Part shown: positions 38,713-50,049 of the stretch, in pieces
How the letters are laid out: each line of letters begins with the position of its first letter
Numbering within the stretch: the stretch's first letter is position 1
From: Thermogymnomonas acidicola JCM 13583
Lineage (GTDB): Archaea > Thermoplasmatota > Thermoplasmata > Thermoplasmatales > Thermoplasmataceae
DNA length: 64,000 nucleotides
Assembly (NCBI RefSeq): GCF_001316105.1
Contig: NZ_BBCP01000008.1
Span: 1-64,000, forward strand
Direction: 5' to 3'
Notes under the pieces: model-generated
The model's input: the letters and a program-made list of their open reading frames with translations, nothing else
Databases searched by the model: none
What the model was told of the DNA's origin: nothing
Position numbers and translations under genes: made by a program

Positions 38713-39585
38713 TCAGCAGGCCCCCCCACTTGTTTTTGGACTTTCTTCCATTCTCTCCTCTTTCACAGGTGCCCTCCTGACCCTTATGATCTGCGCTATG
38801 ATGCTCACCGCAATCTCTTCTGGCGTTACCGCGCCTATGTTCTCCCCCCTATGGGGCGTGGATCCTCTTCAGGAAATCTTCTCCCACTCCAAGGGAGCGG
38901 AGCCTCTCGAAGTCGTACTGCACCCTCTTCCTGCTTGCCAGGAGGCCGATGTACCTGAACTTCTTGCCGCTGAGGTCCTTGAGCGTCTGTATGTCCCTCT
39001 CGCCCTTGGTTAGGACGACTATATAGTCCCTGTCGGATGTCTGGAACTGCTCAAGCTCGCCCGATAGGCCGGAGATGAGCCTGTCTGGCTGTTCCCTGAG
39101 CTGCGGGGGCGTGGTCGAATACCACGACCTCCATACCGATCTTCTTGCCGAGGGCCACAAGGCTGTCCTCTATGTCATCCCTGCCCCCCCCTGGGCCACT
39201 ATTATCATCCTCTCCCTAGGCAGGTATGGTTCAAGAAACACCTCTATCTGTCCCCCCCCACAGAATGTCTCCACGTAGATCTCGTTCTCCTCCTTCCTCA
39301 GCAGGGCCTGGACAGCGGCCTCAGTCTTCTCCAGGTGTATCCTGATTGTTTTAGGCTCCCCCCCTTCCTCAGGACAGAGAGAGACTCATCTATTATTACG
39401 GATTCGGGGCATGCACCACCAAGCGTGCCCCCCCACACTATTTCACCGCTCTCAGATATTATCTCCTTGAACCCGGGCTTCGCTATGGAGGAGCCTGATG
39501 TGGCCACCACCGTGGCGACCACGAACCTGTCGCCCCCCCTCTTGACCATGTCACTGAGAATGCCCGCGAATTCAGCCGAATCCAT
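38713..39585 (-). CDS. xdhC: XdhC/CoxI-family molybdenum cofactor insertion protein, frameshifted
   Basis: XdhC proteins bind sulfurated molybdenum cofactor and deliver it to xanthine oxidase-family enzymes. The N-terminal part VVATVVATSGSSIAKPGFKE with VWGTLGGACPESVI is the XdhC domain, and the C-terminal part KKFRYIGLLASRKRVQYDFE with the tail TPEEIAVSIIAQIIRVRRAP is the Rossmann-fold CoxI domain. Frame errors occur near 39357, 39185-39255, 39105 and 38855. It is the first gene of the xdhC-coxM-coxS-coxL set. A GGATAAATACC box lies about 27 bases before the ATG. Confidence 0.85.
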
Positions 39586-39627
39586 GTTTTATGTATTGCC
39601 TTCACGGTATTTATCCGTTTACTTGCC

Positions 39628-40007
39628 TCACTTCTTCTGGGAGCTGGCTTCGCCTAGAGAGACCCTGAGGTTTTCGTAGATCTCCTCCATCTCCTTGGCC
39701 AGCTTCTTCGCCTGTTCGGCGATCTTCTGCTTGTTATCCACGAACTTTGGGGGGGTCAGTATTGCCCCCCCTCTCTCGATGGCTCAATGAGCCCCCCCTC
39801 CCTCTCAAGGATCCTTAGGGAATACCTGATCTTATGCTCCGGCATCTTTGTGACCTGTGAAATCCTGATTATGCCCGCTGGCTGTTCCCTTAAAAGAGTC
39901 GTTATTATGGTTATGTGCCTCTTGACAGTCTCTATGTCATTCTGGATCTCCTTGAATATTGAGTTCTCCAGGTCAACATCCTCCTGCGAGTTGTCGTCAA
40001 TGACCAT
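39628..40007 (-). CDS. winged-helix DNA-binding protein, C-terminal frameshift
   Basis: About 125 aa after repair. A helical N terminus (IFKEIQNDIETVKRHITIIT) leads into a winged helix: IIRISQVTKMPEHKIRYSLR then LEREGLIEPS. The C terminus in the corrected frame is a charged coiled coil (NKQKIAEQAKKLAKEMEEIY). The frame is lost in two G or C runs near 39755-39775. ATG 40007 is preferred over GTG 40016 because the TTTTATTC box lies about 25 bases upstream. It stands directly upstream of xdhC and could regulate it, which is inference from position. Confidence 0.6.
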
Positions 40008-40120
40008 GATTACCACATGTCAAACCTGAATAAAATTCCTCGTTTCACTGTTCCATGTTCTCCAGGAGCCGTGTTTTCAGGCATTATCCCGCTATTGTCC
40101 CAAGCAGGTAGTGTCTTAGA

Positions 40121-40348
40121 CTAATCACAGGAGCGGTATATTTCTCTGCCTCCATAGTATACTACAAAATTTCCATCAGATTGCACTATCTCCCTTATCT
40201 TCCTCCTCCTCTCCTCTATATATTTCTGGAACCTCTCAGGCCTCTCCGAGACCGCCATTATGTTCTTCGCGTTTATGAGCAGGGCGATCTGCAACCTCAG
40301 TTGGAACCCCCCCTGTTCCTCCGGAAAATCCTCTACCCTGAACTCCAT
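40121..40348 (-). CDS. unrecognised small protein (75 aa) divergent from rtcB
   Basis: The protein begins MEFRVEDFPEEQGGFQLRLQ and continues through ALLINAKNIMAVSERPERFQ to YYGGREIYRSCD. It has no signal peptide or span. A possible promoter (AAGTTAAAGTC) lies about 30 bases upstream of the ATG. I do not recognise a family. The charged amphipathic middle and short beta-like ending suggest a small soluble protein. The frame is intact. The 183 bases between it and rtcB hold two G7 tracts and nothing else recognised. Confidence 0.5.
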   Translation of the reverse strand: MEFRVEDFPEEQGGFQLRLQIALLINAKNIMAVSERPERFQKYIEERRRKIREIVQSDGNFVVYYGGREIYRSCD

Positions 40349-40531
40349 CGGCACACAATGGCAACACAGTGACTTTAACTTAATGGAGTTGAGGGGGGGA
40401 AGACCCCCATTCCGTGAGGGGGGGGCAGTCCACGCCGTCGTGCCCTGTAGCAATGGGTGCCGAGGAGTGTTCACGCCTACGTCAGCGCTGGAGGTCAGTT
40501 AGCGTTATCATCGCCGAAGCCATGTGGAAGT

Positions 40532-42001
40532 ATGGAGATCAGGGTAGAGAAGGTCGGGGGGGGTTCAAGTTCAGGTTGCCCTCCTCGCAGTGGCCAAGGA
40601 TGAGGACTGACGGCATTGTCTATGCGAACGATAGTCTGATGTCCTCAATAAAGAACGATAACTCCCTACTCCAGGTGATGAACGTTGCAACTCTGCCGGG
40701 GGGGATCGTTGGACCCTCCATAGGGATGCCCGACATCCACTGGGGGGGGTACGGGTTCCCGATAGGCGGTGTTGCAGCCTTCGATTACGACGAGGGCATA
40801 GTATCGCCCGGGGGGGGAGTGGGTTATGATATCAACTGCGGCGTTACCCTGATACGTTCCTCTCTCACCCTGAATGACCTCAGGCCGAAGCTCAAGGAGG
40901 TTGTGGACGAGATATTCCGCCTGGTGCCCTCGGGAGTCGGCTCCAAGGGCAGGTACAGCATAGGCCACCAGGACCTGAACAACATCCTTGCAGAGGGCAT
41001 TGACTGGGCCGTGAACAGGGGGGGATACGCCACCGAAGACGATAGGGAGAAGACTGAAGAGTACGGCAGAATGGAGGGTGCAGACCCCGCGCATGTGTCC
41101 TCAGAGGCCAGGAACAGGGGGGGAATACCGCAGATAGGTACGCTCGGTGCCGGGAACCACTTCCTTGAGATCCAGGTGGTCGAGAGGGTCATGGACCCTG
41201 GCACAGCCAGGGCATTCGGGATAGAGGAGGGCAAGGTGACTGTGATGATCCACACAGGTTCCAGGGGATTGGGCCACCAGGTTGCAACTGATTACATCAA
41301 GAGGCTGAACGAGAGCAGCGACAGCGTGAGGGATGTCCCAGACAGGCAGCTTACCTCTGCATTCCTGAAGAGCAGGATAGCGCAAGAATATATGGGGGGG
41401 CCATGAGGCTGCAGCCAACTTCGGCTTCGTCAACAGGCAGCTGATAGTGAACAGCGTGAGAGAAGCATTCAGGAGGGTCATGCACCTCCCGGCGGAAGAC
41501 CTCGGCCTCGATCTGGTCTACAGCCTGGCTCACAACATAGCCAAGGTGGAAGAGCATGATGTGGATGGGAAAAAAGTTAAGGTGCTCGTGCACCGGAAAG
41601 GGGGGGCCACCAGGGCCTTTCCAGCCGGGAGGAAGGAGAACAACAGGAAGTACAGGGAGACCGGCCATCCAGTGCTCATACCGGGGGGGGATATGGGCAG
41701 GGCATCGTACGTGCTTGTGGGCCTCCCTGGAAGCCTGTCTGAGAGCTTCGGCAGCTCATGCCACGGTGCCGGCAGGATGCTGAGCAGGTCAAAGGCCACA
41801 TCCACATACCCCCCCGCATCACGTGTCATCTCAGAGTTAGAGCAAAAGCATATACCTTAGGGCTGCGTCGAAGAAGGTCGTGTCCGAGGAGGCGCCATAC
41901 AGCTACAAGGATGTGGATGAGGTTGTGGCATCTGTCGCAGGTGCTGGGATCAGCAGGATAGTCTCAAGGCACATACCGTGGGGGGGGTGGTGAAGGGTTG
42001 A
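40532..42001 (+). CDS. rtcB: RtcB RNA ligase, two frameshifts
   Basis: RtcB joins 2',3'-cyclic phosphate and 5'-OH RNA ends, as in tRNA intron splicing, using GTP and Mn. Motifs: GMPDIHWGGYGFPIGG, the metal Cys in GVGYDINCGVT, GAGNHFLEIQVVE, MIHTGSRGLGHQVA and the guanylylated His in SCHGAGRMLSRS. The extra Gly in SPGGGVGYD is from a G8. The frame is lost at G7 (41395-41401) and in 41811-41860. The corrected end reads YKDVDEVVASVAGAGISRIV and WGVVKG. The ATG at 40532 (MEIRVEKVGGFKFRLP) is chosen from the family start. Length is about 488 aa. Confidence 0.95.
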
Positions 42002-42986
42002 TACATGCAGATTCCATATCAGGTAAGGTCTTCTGGAGGGGGGGGAGTTCCTCCTCGGTACCCTGTACAGGAAGGGGAACTCCCTGTCTTTCAGTGAAGA
42101 GCCGGAGATGAAGGTGGAGAGGACCGTTATACCAGCGTTTTTCAATGCACATACCCATCTCGGCGACTCCTTTGTGATGGAAGAACCTGTGGGCACCCTG
42201 CCGGAGGTGGTTGGGCCGGGAGGGTTCAAGCAGAGGATGCTTGAGAGTGCCGAGGAAGCCACTCTCTTAAGATCCATGGCAACAGCATTTTCCCACATGC
42301 TCAGAACTGGAACATTCGGATTCGCAGATTTCAGGGAGTCTGGGGGGGTCAGGGGGGGATCTCACTGATAAGGAAGGCTCTGCGCAGAAATATGCAGGCT
42401 ATCATACTGGGCAGGCCATCCTCTGGGGGGGATGAGAGCCTCGAGCATGTTATCTCAATGTGCGATGGCCTCGCACTCAGTGCGATCTCGGACGTGGACC
42501 CTGCGCTCCTAGATGCTTCGAGGGACGCATGCAGGAGGATGGGGGGGAAGTTGTTCGCGATACACTTCAACGAGGACAGGAGGGAGGACCTTGAACTACT
42601 CCTTTCACTGGAGCCGGATTTCATAGTGCACGGGATCCAGTGCACGAAAGACGAGATGAAGAGGCTTGCGGATGCAGGGATACCAGTGGCCATCACTCCC
42701 AGGTCAAACATATTCTATGGAAAGAGGCCGGACTACTCCGCATTTCTGGACTCTGGCGTGACTCTCATGCTGGGCACCGACAACGCAATGGTAAGTGAGC
42801 CAGACATGTTCTCTGAGATGGACTTCCTCTACAGGTACCAGAGGGGGCCTGCACAGGATAGGGCCAGAGAAGATAATTTCAATGGCAACCTGGAACGCAT
42901 ACACTCTTCTCGGTTCGGAGCCAAGGGCATTCATAGTATTCATGGGCGATGAAAGTGCCTACGATATAGTCACCAGGGTAGGATGA
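41998..42986 (+). CDS. metal-dependent amidohydrolase, frameshifted
   Basis: A TIM-barrel amidohydrolase of about 327 aa. Metal ligands are visible as FFNAHTHLGDSF (HxH), FAIHFNEDR (His), IVHGIQCT (His) and LMLGTDNAMVSEPDMF (Asp). The ATZ/TRZ and adenosine or cytosine deaminase relatives share this order, and I cannot name the substrate. Translation probably begins at TTG 41998, which overlaps the rtcB stop (TTGA), so the two are coupled. Frame errors lie at 42038-42044, 42343-42357 and 42842. The C terminus reads WNAYTLLGSEPRAFIVFMGD. Confidence 0.75.
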
Positions 42987-43110
42987 GATCGTTTGAAACT
43001 TTCAGCATTCCATAATTATGACCAATGGTCCGGGGCAGGGGGGGATATTTAATGCTTTCAAGACAATATTTATATTGGAAGGTTTCTTTCGCCTGAAAAG
43101 GATAGAGGAG

Positions 43111-46001
43111 ATGTCCTTGAATAGAGCATACGCAACAATCATCTCACTGTTGATGATCGGAAGCATACTGCTTGGTGCCGGTATTGGCCACGCCATAACG
43201 CCTCAGATGGGGGCGGTCAGCTACACAGCCTATTATACGTCCAGCGGGAAGGAGGTCGCACCGCTCTCATCTAACGCATCTGTTAACTTCACTACCCTGG
43301 CTGGCCAGACCGTTGCCTCACTCCAGGGCCCAGTTAACAAGACGGAGCTCGACTATGGAAATTACACCGTGACTGTTCCCTCGGGCCTGGTGTACGTGAA
43401 CGGGCAGCCTGCGGTATCACTTGGCCTGAGTGAACTTGTCACAGTTGACAAGCCGAGCCAGTCAATAACGCTGAGCGTGCCTATAGAGAGCCTCGTCCCC
43501 GGCACGCTGTATGTCAGTGGGCTGGTGGCAGGCAGCAACGCAACAATTGCGCTCGAGACAGAGAACGGCCTTGAATACTACACTAGCACAGTGACTGCAA
43601 ACTCCACGGGTGTGGCCAGCCTGACATACTACATGCCATCCACACCCTTCCTTGTGTCGGTCAAGCAGGCTGGCAATACCTATCTGGTCGCCACTGAGCT
43701 TACGAGTGGCGTTGCCAGGATAACAGTGCAGCCATCCAGCACGATAAGCGGAATAGTTGAGAGCGTGAGCGGTGCGCCGGTTAAGCCAGTATATGTTGTG
43801 GCATACAACAGCACCAGCTCCACATATTCGATTGAAAAATTTACAACATCGTCTTTCGAGATATCACTGAATGACTACTCTGCTTACAGGCTCTTTATTT
43901 ACTCGCCAGGGTACAACACGTCAACCATATCCCAGATCGTGCCAGGTACTGTGTACACTGTACCGCTTTCACCTGCCCAGTCCTACATATATTATAACTT
44001 CTCACTGAACTCGACCCTCCAGGGCCTCAACATCAGCATACACTACAGCCTGGGCAACTACACCACCCTGCCGTTCCTAGCGAACTCCAGCGTGGGCTCG
44101 CTGTACTGGCAATTCAGGCTGGACGGCATAACAAGCTCAAGCGCACCCCCCCAAATTGAGCAGTACCTGCTCAGTGAACTTGGCAGGTACACAAACTACA
44201 CAATGTTCGTCAACAGCAACAACTACAACCTCACATCGGAGAGAGTGGTATCAATTTCCATAGGCACATCTTCCTTCAGCGCCACTGTCAACTACTCCTA
44301 CTCGAACACCATGATCTCGCCATCACAGAATGTCAGCATCTCACTCTTCACACGCGGTACCCGGTTCACGCCGGGATCCCTGACATATATGTACTCCGTT
44401 GCCTATTCGCTGCAGGGCGTAGCATTGGTCAAGTCTAACGTGTCGACCTACACATTCGTGAGCCCAATAGAGGTGGCCCCACAGAGCACGAGCCACTGGG
44501 TTTCACTCACACTTGGCCCTGCAAAGAAGCCAATATTCATTGACCCGAAGATAAGCCTGTACTGGCCAAACCAGGTGAGCACAGACTACATCCTGAACTC
44601 AACTTACAATAACACAGTCTTCATAGTCCCGAGCGGCATAAGCGTCCACTACAACCTCAGCAAAGCATTCTACAACCCGACAACGGCATCTTACGATATC
44701 TCCTCATCAAAGAACATAACATGGATGGTCAACGGCACCGTTGTGCCGCAGGACTATGGCATGTACAATGCATCCCTTACACTTAGAGGCAAAAATATGA
44801 TCACCGTGAAGGTGGAGAGTGCCTCTGGTGTCTACAACGAGACTAACTTCACCGTCTACGCTTACAACGGCACACCAACAGTAAGGGTCAGCGTGGTGGT
44901 CGATGGCAAGACAGTTACACCTACCAGCGGCGTTTACTATGTGCCTCAGAACACCCTGATAAGCATGAGTGCGTACAACTCCAGTGAGGCAGTGCCGGGT
45001 ACGAGTTACATGGTGCCCCCTAGTTTACAGCTGGAGCCTGCCATCATTCACCAGCACAAGCGAGAACATTACATACTCCTTCAGCAGCCCCCTACATAAA
45101 GGTGGGCCTCCAGTACGGCTACATAAATGTCACGAACATTGCAGGCGTTATGGCCCATATGAAACTGACATTCCACGTCAATGACACAACACCTCCAAGT
45201 GCAGCCATCACCCTCTACAATGCAACCGGAGTTGTGGAGACTGAACCTGTGGCTGGCCAGAACACAACTCTCTCAGCGAACTCAACCACAGATCCCTATT
45301 ACCCGTTCAGCCAGCTGACATTCAACTGGACATTCGAGTACAGCAACGGCACTGTGGCCAAACCCGGAAATGACAGCTACCAGATAGTTGCCGGCTCGAA
45401 CACAAGCTCCTGGATCAAGGTCAGGTTCCTGACCGTGGACAACATGATAGTGTCCCTCAAGGTCACAAACCCATCAGGAGTTTCCGGATATGACAACAAG
45501 ACCCTCACCATGGTCATAGACACAGCGAGGATAGTGATTAACGGGTTCACAGTTCCCAAGCCGCTGGTGCAGGGAGAGCGCGCAACCATATACGTAAACG
45601 TGTCCAACAACGGGACGCTTGAGGCCTATAACTACACAATAACGCTCTACGTCAACGGCGTCCCGGTGGCCACTGAGGAATACCACGACCTTCTGCCCGG
45701 CCATTCCGCCAACATCAGCTTTACATGGACCCCCCCATCCGCATCCGGCAACCTACCTCTGGAGTTCAAGGGTTCGACTAGCTCCGAGCCCGCGTTCTTC
45801 GCGAACGTTGGTGCCTACACCAAGACCGTGAGCATAGCCCCCCCGCCCGCTTACAGGACACCTGCCATAATAGCAGGCGTTATCGTGGTCGTTATAGTCG
45901 TTGGCTACGTCTACTACAGGATATCCTCGAGGCCCAGGGAGCCGCAGAGGCCTGCGAACAAGCAGCAGGAGCAGAAGAAGCCTGAGCAGAAGAAGAAGTG
46001 A
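43111..46001 (+). CDS. large surface glycoprotein-like protein with CARDB-type domain, two frameshifts
   Basis: About 960 residues. An N-terminal signal peptide (RAYATIISLLMIGSILLGAG) is followed by a long Ser/Thr/Asn/Tyr-rich ectodomain with dozens of N-X-S/T sites. Near the end is a CARDB-like beta domain (GERATIYVNVSNNGTLEAYN...LLPGHSANISFTW). One membrane span (AIIAGVIVVVIVVGYVYY) and a Lys/Gln-rich tail follow. Frame errors at C5 (45016-45020) and C5 (about 45090-45094) each vanish with four C, giving MVPLVYSWSLPSF and SSPYIKVGLQYG. It is likely a major glycosylated surface protein. An ATATTTATATTGG box lies about 38 bases before the ATG. Confidence 0.75.
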
Positions 46002-46227
46002 GACCTTGGACGGGGGGGTGGCATTTTGGCACCCCGTGCGATCCATTTATTGCGTTCAACGGAGACACCCTATACGGGAATGATGCCCTCAGTCGAGGCC
46101 CTTCATAATTTTTCTCTCAGTTTGGTGCTGGAACCTCCTCCCGCGGAAAGGATAAGTTCAGAAACCCCCCCGGGGATGTGGTGGATTCAAAACCCAGCTT
46201 GAAAGAGAACCGGTGAGGGTTCGAACA

Positions 46228-47909
46228 TCACATCTCCTCCACCGGGATTACGCCGAGGAGGTCGTAGAGGTCCATGAGGATCGACCTGAATGCCCTCACA
46301 AGAGTTATCCTCTTTGAGTATTCAGCGTCTGAAGCGTTAAGTATCTGGCAGCTGTTATAGAACTCGTTGAATACCTTCACAAGGTCAAGGGAGTAAGAGG
46401 CTATCAGGTCCCCCCCTCAGCGTTTCTTTGGCCTCGGAGAGCACGTACGGGAACCTGTACATCTCCCGGATAAGGCGCCTCTCATCCTCGTTGAACGTGC
46501 GTGGGAAGTCCACCAAGTCCCTGCTGGCCTTGCGCAGGAGGCTTGATGCCCGTGCCCCCCCTGCATACATGATGAATGGCGCCGAATCCCCTTCGAAATT
46601 GAGAGCCTCGCTCCACCTGAAGACCATGGGCTTGGTTGCACCGATACGCACCATGTTGAACCTTAGCGATGAGACCCCCCCCACGGCCCTTGCGATCTCC
46701 CTTAGTTTCTCTTCCCCCCCCAGGTCAGGCCTCTTTTCCTTCACGATACTGTAAGCCTCCTCGACCATCCTCTCCGTGAGCTGCTGCAGTGTAACAATGT
46801 TGCCACGCCTTGTTGACATCTTCCCTGTCTCTAGCGATACGTAGGCGTTGAAAACAAACGATATCCTCTGCTTCAGGCCTATTATCTCGCGCAGTATGTA
46901 CTCCAGTCCCTTGGCGTGGTCCCTGTGGTCCTCCCCCCCCACGACCACCACGAACCAGTCGAACAGGCCTGCCTTGTACATGTGGTATGCCACATCCCTG
47001 AGTGGGTACAGTGATGTCCCGTCCTTCCTCGTGAGGTACATCCTCTTCCCCCCCCAGGGACCTGGACGAACAGCGCCCCCCGTCATCGTCGCTCTGCAGC
47101 TTCTCCCTGTTGTTCTCTATGATCCTCTTCACGTCCCCGCCGGTTATGAAGTCGCTCTCCCAGGTGTAATCATCGATCTCTATGCCTATTGCCCTCATGG
47201 AGCTGCTTATATCGTCCAGAGCCACCTTCGCTGTGGATTTTATGCCCTCTATGAGTTCCCTGTCACCCTCCTCGTACCTCCTTATGAGGGCTTCAACCTC
47301 CCTCTCCACCTGTGGGTCCTTCTCCATGTCACGGTATATGGCCTGATAGCACCTGAGTATCTCCTGCAGTGTCTTCTCCCCACTTCCGTATTTCGTGTAG
47401 CCGAGGTATAGGGCCATCACCTGCTTGCCAGAATCGTTCACAAAGTACTGTGTTGTTACCCTGTATCCGTACCTCTTGAGCACCCTCTGGAGGGTGTCAC
47501 CTATTATGGAGTTCCTGGCCCTGCCTATGTGAAGGGGGCCGGTTGGGTTGGTGCTTGTGTGTTCCACCGATACCTTCTCCGATTCCTGAAAAACGTCCGG
47601 GAACCTGCCCGACCTCTCTATGCTCTCCGTTATTGTCGAAAGCATGGACCACGGGTCAAGCGTTATGTTTATGTAAGCACCCTCAAGCACGACTTTCTCG
47701 ACGAACTTCTGTGATTTGAGTGCGGGCTCCAGTGAGGCGAATACGCTCCGCGGGTCAATACCCAGCTTCGAGCTGAGCCTGAAAGTCCTTATGGCAAGGT
47801 CTGCCCTACCGGTGTTATCGAACGAGACGTCCCTGGGGGGGTCGAAGGACGGGAATCGGTCGGTCACGATCTTGACAACCCTGTCAAGGAAGTCGTCGAA
47901 GAGGAGCAT
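46228..47909 (-). CDS. argS: arginyl-tRNA synthetase, several frameshifts
   Basis: A class I synthetase. Motifs are HTSTNPTGPLHIGRARNSII (HIGH-like), DGTSLYPLRDVAYHMYKAG and the KMSKS equivalent KMSTRRGNIV. The DALR anticodon domain follows and ends LVRAFRSILMDLYDLLG. Frame errors occur at 47050-47090 (three C/G runs), 46930, 46675, 46555 and 46410. Repaired length is about 555 aa. The box ATTTTATAG lies about 27 bases upstream of the ATG and inside the gap after aroA, so argS has its own promoter even though it follows the aro genes. Confidence 0.93.
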
Positions 47910-47928
47910 GCCTGCCCATAGTGGATTG

Positions 47929-49211
47929 CTATAAAATTGTTCTCAGGCCGTTCCCCAGGAGTGCACGCAAGTCTCCGAAGAAAGATGGGTAGCTCTTCGC
48001 CACGTGGCCCGGTTCCCTTATCTCGAGATCGCATGAAAGGGCCATGGCAGCGACCGTGTAAGCCATTATGATCCTGTGGTCCCTGGAATCGCATGCCACC
48101 CTACCCGGCTTCTCTCCCCCCCTTCGGATGCTGATACAGCCATCGCTAACATCCACCCTGGCACCGAACCTCCTAGCCATATCCAGTATAGAGGCTACCC
48201 TGTCACTCTCCTTGTACCTGAGCCTCCCGTAGTTCAGGATCCTTGCCCCCCCTCCACAGTTGATATTCCGATGGCCGCAGCAACGGGCGCCAGGTCCGGT
48301 GTCCTGTCAGCGTCGACCTCTATCCCGCCCGTGCTGCCACCGCTCACCACAAGGACGTCTCTGTCCCAGACCGCAAGTCCGTTCCTTTCAAGCCACCTGA
48401 CCAGGGCACTGTCTGGCTGAACGCTCTGCCTGTTCAGGCCAGAGACCCTGACCTCCGAGCCGTCGAGGAGTGAAGTGGCTGACACGATAAAGGATACGGA
48501 GGAGTAGTCACCCTCAACATGGAATGTGCCCGGAGACCTGACGTCACCGTGCATCTCCACACCCTTCCCTGTCACGCCCACCCTCATGCCGAAGGACCTG
48601 AGCACCTCTGCGGTGACCTCCACATACTCCATGGACGGTGGCCTCTCAAGGAAGCGGATCACGGTTCCCCCCCTCTGGCCTGAAAGTGCGTAGAAGAGCA
48701 TCATCGAGCTCACGAACTGTGAGCTCTCCATGGCCGCTGCATCCACGGGCGATGGCAGAACACGGGAAGCATCCATACGGAGGAAGCCGTCTCCCTTGGG
48801 GGGGCTGAAAGATACACCGCACCTGGAGAGCGCTTCCAAGAGCCATCCGATGGGCCTCCTGGAGAGTGATGGCTCCCCCCCGTTAAAGTCAACGGTGCAG
48901 CCCATTGCTGCCAGAAGGCCCATGGCCAGCCTGTATGTGGTCCCAGATTCGCCCACATAGACACTGCCAGGGCACCTGAAGTCTGGGGGGGTTATGCGGA
49001 CCCCCCCACTGCCCTCCTCGCGTATGGAAGACCCCCCCGCAGCCCTTGCAACACCCTCAGATACAATCTCATCGTCACACCCGGAAACCGGTGTGACAAG
49101 GGTTTCACCACCGATAGCGCTTGAAAGCAGAATGGCCCTCTGGGAGTAGCTCTTCGAAGATGGGGCCACCAGTGATCCGGAGAGCCTGGGCGAAGAGAAC
49201 GAGAGGATCAT
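47929..49211 (-). CDS. aroA: 3-phosphoshikimate 1-carboxyvinyltransferase (EPSP synthase), frameshifted
   Basis: Joins shikimate 3-phosphate with phosphoenolpyruvate. The N-terminal VAPSSKSYSQRAILLSSAIG, the GESGTTYRLAMGLLA loop, RPIGWLLEALSRCGV and the late ESDRVASILDM segment fit the family. Frame errors lie near 48245-48252 (C7, between the two halves) and at 48117-48123. The repaired length is about 425 aa. The ATG overlaps the stop of aroK (ATATGA), making it part of the aroB-aroE-aroK-aroA operon. Confidence 0.93.
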
Positions 49212-50049
49212 ATGTGCTCAACCCAGATGCCGCTGTTCTTGAACCTTGACCGCTTCACCCTGCGGCCCTTGGATTCGAGGATGGATGCACACCTCTCCAT
49301 GTCCCTTCGTTCCTGAAGACGCCGACACTGCGGGCCCCCCCTTACCGCTCTGGCAGGCATGCGTGGCAGAGTTGAGGAGCATGGTAGATATGGCATCCCC
49401 CCCGTCCGATCCCTCGATGAGACTGCACAGGTACCCGTCAATGACCATAGCCTCCAGGAACTCCCTCCTCATCAGCAGGTTCTCCACCGCCCTCCAGGCC
49501 CTCCTCATCTTCCTGTACTCATCGACCCTGGCGCTGTACGAGATCCTCCGGTCGCTGGACTCTACAACAAGCACTGGCAGGTCTGGCATCCTGTCGGTGA
49601 AGATGATCCTGTTGGAGGCGTTGTCCGTCACAGATACCCCCCCGCCGTAGTATATTGCGGAGAGGTCGTCAAGCGCACCTGTCACAGAGAGCCCGAGCCT
49701 CACAGACGCTTCCGCACAGAGCCTCAGGAGTTCCTCTCCTTCCAGCTCAGCTCCCAGCAGCCTAGAAACCCCCCCTATCATGGCGGAGAGCACCAGCGCG
49801 CTGCTGCTCTTGAGGCCCTGTGCCTCCGGTATCCTGTCCACCACCTCGAAGTGAAATTCACCGCCCACGGAGAATGCCCTGCTGCACTCCCTGGAGAGGC
49901 CCCCCCTCAGTTCCCCCGGGTCCCCCCCTGCTCACATCCATGGTGAAAGGCAGGTCGATCTTTGCCGCAGAGCCCAGGGCACCGGAAAACGCGCACGACA
50001 CTGTCACCGCAGCATCAGCGTGCACGCGCACAGACTCAACCAAGGGCAC
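49208..50049 (-). CDS. aroK: archaeal GHMP-type shikimate kinase, frameshifted
   Basis: Archaea use a GHMP kinase instead of the bacterial P-loop shikimate kinase. The ATP loop EAQGLKSSSALVLSAMIG and LSVTGALDDLSAIYYGGGVS are characteristic. The N terminus VESVRVHADAAVTVSCAFSG is read from a GTG at 50049. Frame errors lie near 49900-49930 (C runs) and around 49310-49345. The corrected tail reads ERCASILESKGRRVKRSRFK and ends IWVEHI. Length is about 277 aa. It overlaps aroE by 14 bases and aroA by four. Confidence 0.88.

Noticed and set aside
46155-46235. possible C/D box small RNA on the minus strand (TGATG and CTGA boxes)
   Set aside because: The spacing is too long and no D' and C' pair is visible. 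The boxes are short enough to occur by chance.
46172-46241. tRNA-like stretch on the plus strand (GGGGATG pairing with CATCTCC, GGTTCGAAC, then TCCA)
   Set aside because: The acceptor-like stem pairs and a CCA-like end follows, but no regular D arm or anticodon stem forms, the T stem does not close, and the 3' half lies in the argS coding end.
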